Under the pieces are notes generated by a model. That model was not told the DNA's origin, did not search any database, and worked only from the letters and a program-made list of their open reading frames with translations. From Urechis unicinctus (Eukaryota; Annelida; Polychaeta; Xenopneusta; Urechidae), in contig CM067348.1 of the NCBI GenBank assembly GCA_034190875.2, positions 43,549,815 through 43,613,814 on the forward strand: a DNA stretch of 64,000 nt, read 5' to 3'. The first letter of the stretch is position 1. The number at the start of each line of letters is the position of its first letter. Made by a program: the position numbers and the translations under genes. This document shows, piece by piece, positions 1 through 12,099 of this stretch.

Positions 1-870
1 TCGTGGAGACTGAGTATAGTAGTAGGCTTAGTTTATGGTGTGAACAACATATATACTATGAATGTAGGCGTTGTTCTCATAGATAGGGTTGAGTGCATGA
101 TGTATGCTATGTATTAGGTTGTTTTGGGATGCATAGACATTATTTAAGATGTTTCACACATAGTATAGGTTGTGTACATGAAGTGTAATATATATCAATG
201 CGTTGTACACATGATGTTTAATATGAATCAAGGTGTTGTAGGCATAGCGTAGATTGTATAGACATTCTATACCATGCTTGCAGACGTACGCATCTTGCGT
301 ACACGAGGCATTATATCTTTCGAGGTGCTGTAAGCTTAGTTTAGGGTGTGTTTTCATCATATACGAATTTAGATGTTTTAAACTAGTATAGTTTTAGTAC
401 ATGATGTGTACATGTGTGGTATTATATCAATCAACGTGTTGTACACATAGTCTAGGTAGAGAACATGTGGTATATGTATCAAGATGTTGTAGTTGTACCA
501 TTGAGTGTGTACACGATATATACCTCCATGGAGATGTTATGCACATAGTACTGGTTGACAGCGTGATTTATGCAATGCATCAAGTTGTTATAGGCTTTGT
601 GTAGTGTGTCAACTTCATATCTACTTTGAATGTAGATGTTGTGCACATAATTGAGGCCGAGTACATGATATATGCTATGTATAAAGATGTTGTAGTCTTA
701 GGGGAGGGTATTACTTAATATACATTTGAATGTAGATGTTTCACATATTGTTCGGATTTATGTATATGGTGTATTTTATATGTAATATTTGTTGTAGGCT
801 TAGTGGAAGTAATTATTCGATATACACTTTGAATGTACAGGTTGTACACATTGTTCATGTATCAGTGTAA
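1..870. repeat. Degenerate satellite array, period about 100 bp
   Basis: A block containing GAATGTAGATGTT followed by GCACATA and TACATGATATATGCTATGTAT recurs; clear register marks lie at 628, 728 and 831, giving periods of 100 and 103 bp. A half-period of about 50 bp is visible because GATGTTGTRCACATA alternates with GATGTTGTAGKCTTA. Copies are diverged and the array runs off the left edge, so its full size is unknown. The short open frames inside it are by-products of the repeat. Confidence 0.75.
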
Positions 871-1620
<750 letters not shown>

Positions 1621-1709
1621 ACCATTACACAAAACATGCACATGAACTAGACATTGTATGTTTCATCCCCATCAGTCGCAATCATGTAATGCAGCTACAA
1701 TTATTTTAA

Positions 1710-1792
1710 TTTGGGGTATATGCTACCTGGACCATAGCTTTGTCAGAAATGGGGCAGATGCTACCCGAGACATGGGGTATTTGATGCGCTAC
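1710..1792 (+). repeat. Short dispersed motif TGGGGTATATGCTACC, two or three units
   Basis: Units of the form GGGGTATATGCTACC appear at about 1713, 1757 (GGGGCAGATGCTACCC) and 1780 (GGGGTATTTGATGCGCTAC). Related single units occur near 2170 (GGGCTATATGCTACCTG) and 2327 (GATACATGCTACTTG), and a denser cluster lies at 4270-4408. I do not recognise the family. Confidence 0.5.
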
Positions 1793-4265
1793 ATATGGCT
1801 CATATGGACCTGTACATGCTTAACCAGTTTACACATGTATCCTATCCAAGATCGAATTGTTTTGAATGACGTTGCTACACACTAGCGGTCGAGAATTCGC
1901 TACTCAGACACTGGAGTAGTTGGCATCGATATGAGGAACACGCTATCGAAAGTTGGTTTAGCGCCACGAACGCAGCTGTCTAGCGTTATGACATGGCAAT
2001 AAGGATTTTAAGATTCATAGTAACGGGCTCATTTATGTGGTAATGATACGTAAAGTGATAAGATATCATATAACTATGGACATGGTATTATGTCTAATAA
2101 GCATCTCGAAATATTGAATCATGTAGAATCCAAACTGCCGCACATGTCAAGTACGGATAGCTTTAGCTCAACGTGGGCTATATGCTACCTGTGGTAATGA
2201 CCACATGATTTGCTGCATAAGATATGGACGTGGATAACTTTTTGACCTACACATGCCCCCAATCAATTATGCTGCAGTTTAGAATTGTTAAGCTACACCC
2301 GAGGGTGAAGACACTTGGGTTGATATCAGATACATGCTACTTGAAGGGGGACTCGTACGATGAATTCATGTTGTCAAACACCTGAATTACTTTCACGCAA
2401 AATTCCCACTACAAATAAGTACCAATATATATATTATTAGGTGCAGTATATTGCTCTCTCAAAAACAGCAAAAAGACCTGAACGATGGAATTGAGATGCT
2501 TAACTTCAAGGGGGCGGAAATTTGCCACGTATATAGCGCCCTATGTCCCCGGTCGCACCTATCCTAGTTTGGCATAATCCTTGTGTGATAATGCGTACTG
2601 TTCAAGCCGCCTTTTTTGGTATTCCAGTATGCTGTACACCGTAATGTATTCATTGGAACTTATTTGTAGTGGGATAATTTCGCAAACAGGTAACCCACAA
2701 TCAGCGAACATTGAACATGTTGGCTGCCTAATTGAACATCATTACTTTTACATGTGACTAAACGACATGTGAAGGTTAACATATTTGTTCCAATATAAAA
2801 CCCAAATATTGTCCGTAGAATTAATATCTTCAGTAACAAAAGGCTACGTGTCCTAGTTAATACTTATCCCGGGGTGGGGGAAAACGTCCATGAGTATACT
2901 TTACGCAGCACTATTCTATCTGAATTATATAGAAGTGATTATTGGTTACAATTATCTAACTCTTTTCTTGAGTATGTTGTAGCATTGTATCATAGTTTGC
3001 GTAACAAATACCAATGGCTGAGGTAAAATCTGTCGGATTCCGACAGTACCATGGCCCAGGTTGCGTATACCCCATATTAAGAAAACTGTATATCAGGATA
3101 TGACAAGTTTTGACCAATTGGTGTCATTTACAGCATCTAATGAATTATGTACACGCTACCGGTCTGGTATGACTTTGAATTGTTGATTCTTATAATATAT
3201 AAATTGAGGCAATAACGTCTCTAACATCAAAATTCATATAATACGCTACATACTATCACAACGACATCAAGTCAGCCTTGAGGCAAGATATATTTCCGAA
3301 CAGAATTTCATTCTCAATCGTATACAGTCCACACATGATTCCGTAATCATGACATATATGTAACTTGTTCGCCAATGTCAAGGTGTACTCCCTGTGACCA
3401 TCCATAACCTAATGCCATAATCCAATTCCAGAACTCAAAGTAGCCGTTACCTCAAACTAATTGTACCATGTTTCCACTTCAAGGAGCTTGCATCGTGCAT
3501 CATGTGTCTGAATCTTTGGATTAAAAGCCCGCCGCCCATAGGACAGTTAGACTATTCGTAGATCAGCAGAAAAGTAAGCAAAAGCGCCACGTGTAGGTCA
3601 ACCTAAAATTGTGAAGTGAACCATAAACACATCCATATCAAGCGCTAATAACGTATATAAGAATTTTATTTTACCATGCTTAAGGTAGCATATTATGTTA
3701 AATCTGTTCGGATGAATAATTGTTTGAAAGTTTACTTATCGCCAATGTTCATAAACAACCAAACCAACTATCATAGCGAGCATATGTAATGTCGTGTTTA
3801 ACCTGTGTCAGGGTGACTCTTTGAGAAGACGCATCCAATCTAATGTTTGCGCATTCAACCGATAACAACGGCCATTCAGATTTGTTATTGAATTTAACGA
3901 GAGGGTCTTTTAAACACGCAACCAGGTGGCGAACACGACATGTCGACGTGATGGTACACTCTGATGATGTTTCGTGCTGTATTGACATCGAAGTTTACGA
4001 TACACAGAAATTATATTTCCGAACCAGGCAAATTATTTCCGAATGCACTGCATTTGGGTGTAAAACACCAGATTATGCTGCAAATCGATTCAGTCAGGTT
4101 TGTTTTATAACCATGTTACTGTACTAAACCTCTCATGCACTTTATCAATACTTGGGTTCAATTATTACAGAAATAAGTGCATTACCATGCCTGTCCTTGA
4201 AATTTCCCGTAATGACAAGGTATCATTTACCCCGTGAGGCAATGTCGGAACCCTGCCACAAGCAA
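1793..4265. other. Intergenic stretch without recognised gene
   Basis: The only points of note are isolated units of the GGGGTATATGCTACC motif near 2170 and 2327, and a 94-codon open frame at 3843-4127 (+). That frame ends in a Cys-rich CTAFGCKTPDYAANRFSQ stretch followed by GT. It is too short and unsupported to call a gene. Confidence 0.4.
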
Positions 4266-4269
4266 TGAG

Positions 4270-4408
4270 TCGCAAGTACCCCACCTTCAGGTAGCATGTA
4301 CCCCATATCGGTAGCAAATACCCCATGTCTGGGTAACAAATACCCCACATTGGGGTACTTGCTACTTTTCTATGGGGTATATGCTACCTAGGAGGTAGCA
4401 AATACCCC
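4270..4408. repeat. Clustered GGTAGCAAATACCCC units in both orientations
   Basis: At 4281-4345 the unit GGTAGCAAATACCCCATRTC is repeated about three times with a spacing of about 21 bp. At 4346-4408 the sequence turns round (GGGGTACTTGCTAC, GGGGTATATGCTACC, then GGTAGCAAATACCCC). The cluster is therefore partly palindromic and could fold. It is the same motif as at 1710-1792. Confidence 0.65.
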
Positions 4409-4412
4409 TTCA

Positions 4413-4464
4413 CTATGGTCATCATCATCATCATCATCATAATCATCATCATCATCATCATCAT

Positions 4465-4497
<33 letters not shown>
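4413..4497 (+). repeat. (TCA)n / (ATC)n trinucleotide repeat
   Basis: TCATCATCA repeated about 27 times with occasional TAATCA variants. The poly-Ile open frame across it is an artefact of the repeat. Confidence 0.95.
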
Positions 4498-6385
4498 TAA
4501 CACCCAGTATAATGAGCCGGAAAAATCATGCCTCCCTACGTGTACCATACCGGCTAAATTCGGGACCGTCCCACAGGTCGTAAAATCGTTTCTTTATGTT
4601 CCCATTGAAAAGTTTTGTGATTAATGAGCTAACGCGTGTGTTCAAGTAAACATTAGCACTTATTCAAGATATGTGTTTCGTTTTCTGGGAAAACGGAAAG
4701 CGAAACCAATAAAATAACACATATGTTGATAAACAACCGAGTGCATTCGGCATGAGCCAATATTTCACAGAATGTGCTTTGCAAAGGCAGCATCTGAAAT
4801 AAATTATCGGTTTCTGAAAGTAGGATTGTCGATAAAGTGTTAATACATGGACATGATGGCGGAGTGTCCGGACACAGCTGGTTAGTCTATGCATTTTATA
4901 AGCACACTCTAAAAAGCCTTCATAGCGAATATTTCGTCATTATGGAAACATTAATAGCAGACCGCAAACCTACAACATATGCTGCCTCATAATTAGTCTG
5001 CATTATGTAGGTAAAGTTCTGAGAGGAACTTCACCTGCTGAAAGATGCGTAAACACAGAGCAAAAGGTAAATTCCGATCACATGGTAAACTGGCTCTAAG
5101 TGATGAATTATGAAATATATTGAAATATATTTATTTATAGCACGACTTATCCCTAAATCCTGTTGTAAGCCTATCCTAATTCCCAGCGTCTCCTGCCGAC
5201 AAGTCACCCCCGTTTTCCACCGTTGCTACCCCTGCCATATTTAAACACCAGATAAGTGTTTACATGGGCCACAGCGTATCTATACCACACTTGCGCCTCC
5301 CTTTATCTATACACATAAGCGTCTTGAATCAACCGTTGGAAGAGCACTAAGCTTAAGTTTTACAGTTGTGACAATGAAACGTGCTCACCTGTAGATAAAC
5401 CACCTGCGTAGTGGTTTTTTGAGTCGCGACTCCTCATATATTGTCAGTTACAGCAGTCTGCTCATCTGCAAAAGCACGGCAAGTGTTTGTGTCCGGGCTA
5501 AAGCAGATATCTAAAACGTGATGTGTGGGTGCCCTTCTTATACGTTGGGATGGAACACAGCGTTTTTATATTCTGTAATTTTGACATTAAACAATTCAGT
5601 TGTTGAAAGATTGTGTTTGGTATGTCTTTAAAAGGTGTGCCTGAAAGCCCTTACAAAATGTTGCCCTGTATTCAACTTCCTTGTGAGGTCAGGGGGGGTG
5701 GGGTATGGCTTGAGGGAACAGCCAAAATAACGCCGATTTTAGGAGGGGCAAGGCATTGGTTAGTAGCGAAAAACGTGTATGCTACTCTACACTAAACATT
5801 AAAGAGACGGAGCTAAGATTTAACACACTTGAATCAGATACGCAGCATTAATATATATTCCGAGACGGACCATGTGATCGATACTGGTCAGAATCAGGAT
5901 AAGCAGAATCATGTTCTTGATATCAAATTAATCAGAACGAAGATCATAACTCGTAACCGTGGGTTGTATTTTCCCTTGATCGACACACACGCGCTGATTG
6001 TCAGAGCTACGCGATAAATGGTGGACCGCCTTCATGCATGAGGTATTTTTCATGACTGCGTCATCTACCACTCCGCCTGTCATAGCGTAACTTTTCTAGA
6101 GCAGCTTTGCTTTCATAAGTTTGTGCCAACCATCATAAGTTATGGCATCATACCGCTTCGGAATTTTTCCATGTCCCTTAACCACACATGCCAATAGCCA
6201 ATAATTAACATATTCTTGCTGATTTAGGTTGGAAGCTCATTAAATTTGCGTGGCTTTTTGATCCGATCGGCTGATTGAAGTATGCGGCTAGTTGAGCTGG
6301 GGGCGGAGTATGGTGGCAAAATCAGTAAAGGGGATACACTGGAACCTGTCAAATCCAAAATATATCTGATGGGCAATAATTGCAT
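4498..6385. other. Unassigned stretch upstream of duplication copy A
   Basis: No frame longer than about 76 codons and no family I recognise. A poly-G rich segment (about 5690-5705) is the only compositional oddity. Confidence 0.4.
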
Positions 6386-6469
6386 GATTATCATTTTCGA
6401 ACGATGTAAAAGCATTCGGGCTATCAAGCTTAGATGGGCCTAAAAAAGGATGATTGATCGGTAAATCAC

Positions 6470-7375
6470 TTTTAATTCACCCACACGCTAACCCTCTCAC
6501 TCACCTAATTACCCATTCACACAATGACTCACTCACTCCTCCAATCACACACTCATTAATGCACACATCTACTCACACATTCACTCACACACTTATTCAC
6601 TCATTCACTCACTCATTTATTCACCCACCCACGCATGAACTGACAAACTCTCATTCAATCAAGCACTGATTGACTCACACAATCACTGACTCACTCAATT
6701 ATTCGCTCACACACTTATCCGGACAATCGTTCAATCGCACTTTCGCTTTCGAGCGGTACACACATATTATAGCACACCCACTCAAATATTAAATGATATA
6801 TCCACTCATTATCTCATACACTCAACCACACACCATCCCATGCGTTCACTCACAGATTGACTCTCTTACTCACCCTTTCTTTCACATGGACACAATCTCA
6901 AACACACACGTTCACAATAACACACTCGCACCCATATCAATCATGCACACACTAACTTCCCCATACAATCGTCTTCCCATTCATACAGTCACAGACTCAC
7001 GTACTCGCCCACTCATTTACAAATTAACTCTCTCACTCTCTTCATTTCTCACCAGCTCACTCACTCCATCACTCACTTATTCACTCATTCACCCACACAC
7101 TCACGCACTCAATAACTCAAGCGTTACCCCACTCACTCACTAGTCCACTCCCTCGCTTACTTTCGCTTAGTCACTCAATCATTATTCATTTCATCAACCC
7201 ACTAACTAACATAACCACCCACTGACAAATTCATTTACACATCCCTTTTACTCATGCACTGACACAGGCATTTACTCGACCACCGGTTCACTCGACCACA
7301 CATCCACTTACTAACCCGCTCGTTCACTCGCTCTAACTAACTCACACACTCACAAACTAATTTGCTCACCCACTT
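6470..7375 (+). repeat. TCAC/TCAT-rich minisatellite-like tract, copy A
   Basis: Degenerate low-complexity DNA built from CACTCAYTCAC words for about 900 bp, with very few G on this strand. The His/Ser/Thr-rich open frames across it follow from the repeat. The paralogous tract is at 22338-23300. Confidence 0.85.
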
Positions 7376-7469
7376 ACCAACATATATATGTATGATCAAA
7401 AGTGAAAATGTATCAGTGAACATATTATGTATATATGTTATCTATATATGCACATGATGTATATTTATA

Positions 7470-8190
<721 letters not shown>

Positions 8191-8239
8191 ATCATCCGCC
8201 TACTTTAAAAATTATTGTATTTGCATTCATTTTCATCAG

Positions 8240-10891
8240 GCAAGGACCAGATTGCAATCGTTGATTTCTCTGCCCTGAGTATTGACAAGGATGAGCTACA
8301 CATAGATCATTTTGACAAGGAACATGTCAAAATGGATGTCATGGAGTCATTTACAACCACCGGTTTTGCTTATTTGAAAAACCATGGAGTTTCAACGGAT
8401 CTGGTATGTTGTGTTATTTATTGATACACAAAAGATACGAAGGCATGTATGGTTATTTACATGCTTGTGCGTTCGTGTGCTTGACTTGAAACATTATAAC
8501 ACGAAGATGCTGACCATTTGTTCTTACATATTGTAAACGATCTCTTTGCCAGGTAAATGATGTCAGGGGATTATCTCAAAAGTTCTTTTCGCTGCCTAAG
8601 GCAGTAAAAGAAAAATACCACCGGACTGCCATGCACGGATATAAGGGGGTTGAGAACGATAGGTAAAGTTGCTTTTTATATAGCTGTGAATTATTAAGAT
8701 CTTACAACATTACCATTGATAAGGGGCGGAAATGATGTATTTGCTAGTGGCGGAGTAAGTGTTTTTTGACACTGTTTATATCAAATGGTTCAAACTTCAT
8801 AATCATGTTTTGGCTTCAGCCATGGTTTTGGAATTGACATCAAAGAAAAGTTCGACATCTGCCCCTCTGACATTCAGGTGATACGGACAAACCTCAAATA
8901 TAACGCGATTCAACACGCTCATTGGTGTAATAACATGAAGGAAATTAACTTAAATCGATGAATCCTCATCAAGCATAAATGTTTATATCATTAAAACTTG
9001 AAACATCCGAATTAATGACAGATCTGGCCAAAAGAACTGAATAATTTCAAATCACGATGCATGGAACTTTATAGCGAACTGGAAAAGCTAGCACATCGCA
9101 TTGCTTTGGTCATTGCAGCAGGACTCAATGTCAAGGTAATTATTGAAAAGATTATCATCTATCAAAGACTATGAAGCTGTTTTGTATTTGTATTTATAGA
9201 TACAATGTCACATACAAGCTAATAGTAAGAATCTCTATAATCCGCCTTGTTTTGTGCTCCCTATATTCAGGAGATAAGTAGTACCATCACCGAAATCGTC
9301 AAATAATGCATCAGTAGAATATGTATTTTCGTATTTTCATTTTATCATTTTTATAAATATTAAGTAAATCAAGGCTTGTTTGATATTGAATCAGCCTGAG
9401 TTGTTAAAGGCCATCCTTTGTAAAGAAAACAGCCGTAGCTTCACTGGTATGAGGATTCTTTGTTATCCACCCCTATCTGATGGTAAGCTACACTACTTGC
9501 TTGGAGACGTGCACTGGGGTAACCTACTTGGCTGCTTGATGGGGCTTATATGCGTATTGAGAGCATTACAGTTAGTTTTCTTTACGATCGTCAGGCGGTT
9601 CTTTTGATCCCTCAGCTGCCCATTAAGACAACATTTTATAGCTTATCACTTCATTTAGTACGTTCACTTTGTAAAATACAATTAGAACCACTTATCTTTA
9701 TTGATCGTTACATTTTTGTGTGCATTATATCTGATTAAAAGTGTTGCATATGATTCTCCATTACACTGTGTTCATCATGCGATATCATATGCCAACCAAA
9801 TAGCATGGCAGAGGTGTTATGTATTTGCTACTCAAAGCTTTCTGCTGATTGTGAGATTGATTTACATATTATCTACAAACTAGCATCCGCACATTTATTA
9901 TGTTTGGGGGCGCTCTCTTCATGAAGCTTGTGTTGTTGTTTAATCTGACATTTTCCTCTATTCTAGTTTATATCCCAGTATTCACATAAACAGTTGTTGC
10001 TTATGTTGTATTATAGGAGGAATGAATCTTTAGAAACATGCCTAATGTAAATTCAGCAACTGCAATGAATTGAAAAAATGAAGTACGATATATGGTATAT
10101 TGAGGCCCATGATCTAAAACTGGCAACATCTCAAGGCGCATTTAAATTCTAAAATGTCTTGCAACAAGGAAGGCGATAAGCAACCACTTGAAGTAATTGA
10201 TTATTAGCCAGATAGATGTCACCACAACTAATGCTGCAATTTTATTTCAGATGTCAAGCCGCCGTACATAAGATTAGCGGAACACACCGACTGTGGAGCG
10301 ATAACCATCATATTTCAGGACGACGTTGGTGGTCTGGAAGTATGTAATATCGACATAAAAATATCAATCATCTCAATATATCCACAGTGTGAAGTATACT
10401 TGTCTGTGTGAACAAGGTGAAAAAGCTAAATGGAGAATGGATTGATGCCACACCAGTACCAGACGCAGCGCTGGTTAATATCGGGGACTTGATGCAAATG
10501 ATGTCAGCAGACAGGCTGAAATCCACGGTACTGCACACGCATATTATACATTTGTGAAAACCTGCACCTAACGCATTCACAGGTGTAGCATCAATACAAA
10601 TGCACTGTTCCGCGCTATATAGCTTGGACAAGCTGTAAGCCTCTGACGTACCAGTGTTTGTAGTGCTCTGTCGCTAAAGATTTACACACATATTTGTGAA
10701 TATTCCAGCCTCATCGCATCGTACTGCAAGCCGACGAACCGCGTGCAAAATTGGCAAGGTACTCAACTGCGTTTTTCCTCCATCCTGATCTTGATACCAC
10801 AATATCATGTCTTGATGGAAGCGAGAAATATCTCCCCCTTAGTATGCGCAATTACACAGAGGAACGATTTGGGACTACACTGAAAACATGA
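8240..10891 (+). CDS. Isopenicillin N synthase-like 2OG-Fe(II) dioxygenase, copy A (eight exons)
   Basis: Predicted soluble oxygenase using Fe(II) and 2-oxoglutarate; its substrate cannot be told from sequence. Exons: 8240-8403, 8553-8662, 8820-8877, 9022-9135, 9395-9482, 10251-10339, 10417-10527, 10709-10891. All internal borders are AG..GT and phases join without a stop, giving about 304 residues. The family usually has 320-350, so only a short N-terminus with the start codon is missing upstream; I could not place it. Exons 1-2 match the N-terminal DIOX_N domain (IAIVDFSAL, TTTGFAYLKNHGV). Exon 5 has GMRILCYPP. Iron ligands are EHTD (His and Asp, about residues 190 and 192, exon 6) and PHR (His about 247, exon 8). 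The 2-oxoglutarate-binding R-x-S is ARYS (about 262), and exon 7 has VNIGDLMQ. Stop TGA at 10889. Resembles invertebrate 'UPF0676-like' proteins. Frame, splice sites and active site all look intact. Confidence 0.85.
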
Positions 10892-12090
10892 ATCTGCAGA
10901 TGGCAATACTCATTTTAAAAGAAGGCAGTTAATCTCGAGAACAATTGCAGCAAGGGGTTATGAAGATCATTGTGCTTGCTATTACGTAAAAGGTTTAGTT
11001 AATGTTTATTTTTTTTTATAACAATCTGCTCTAATTTCCATTTCGTGTCATTAACAATATTAACGTTAAAATATAAAAATCTGTTATTTTGACCCTACAG
11101 AGGTACCATTGTAAGCTGATTCGATATTTAGCTTTTAAATCGCGCTCGTGGTTTTTATTTCAATTTATCAAAATACTCTTATCCTAAACGGCTGTGCTGG
11201 CCACACAATATATTATGGTAGCTTGACATTGTGTGTCAGTCTGCATTAGTCTCTTACAAAACCTTTTGTATTAAGAATTGGCCTGTTCATTATCATCAGA
11301 ATTTACGTTGTGTAATGGGTATAAAATAAGCTCTACAAATATTCTGCTTATTGCTTTTTTAATCTCAATGTATCGTGGTATCGAAACCTCCATTGTTACA
11401 GTTGCCGTACTGGCCGCAAAAAGTGGTGTATCAATAGTATGTACTGTATTTATCACTCACACTCATCTGATTTACGACAGCAACTAGAGCAAGTGGCAAC
11501 TATTGCGAGCCGTGTTGCGTGTGCGACTCATTGTGCAGTTCTATTTTTGCTTTTATAATATCTAGTTACTAGTAAAAGTCTTTTTAACCACCATTTTTGT
11601 TTTGCATATGAACATCATATGAGCTGTTTGGTTAACGTGACTCCTTATCAAATTTTCTACTATTTTTAACAATGGTTAACCTTATTGCGAATGCAGATCG
11701 GAAGAACCTTATTCACCTGCACATATACGTAACATTATACAATAAAATGTTTGTCGCTTTTATTGAGATGTTTTTCCTCAGTTACATAATTAGACAGCAG
11801 CATCACATCACCCTTCAAATGTATTTCATAAACGTTAATGCACTTAGTATGATTAGCCAATTGAGCTATTGCTACTTTTAGAATCCAAATGTCATGGAAT
11901 CAATTCCTTGCAAAAACACACGTTAACTTTCTAACCCAGTGCTATATGTCCGCCTAGGATGGGTGAGCAAGCATCGAGAGAGCATTATGTTGTGATGAGA
12001 ATCACCCTCATTCAGGAATCCTAAAACCACAAAGAGGGCAGCATTTTGAAATTATTTGTTTGAATTTGTAATGTGTTTAAATGTCAACAT
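10892..12090. other. 3' flank of dioxygenase copy A
   Basis: No coding region recognised. The paralogous stretch in copy B (25889-26980) is similar base for base but its open frames differ, which argues that the short frames here are chance. Confidence 0.5.
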
Positions 12091-12099
12091 GACGAGTAC

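Noticed and set aside
3843..4127. Possible THAP-type zinc finger start (CTAFGCKTP...RFSQ before a GT)
   Set aside because: Only about 20 residues fit, the later Cys and His and the AVPTIF-like block are not found downstream, and the exon start is not supported.
6454..7143. His/Thr/Ser-rich open frames over the TCAC tract (also 22386-23170)
   Set aside because: The frames follow from CACTCA words lacking stops; they are not conserved in length or frame between the two copies.
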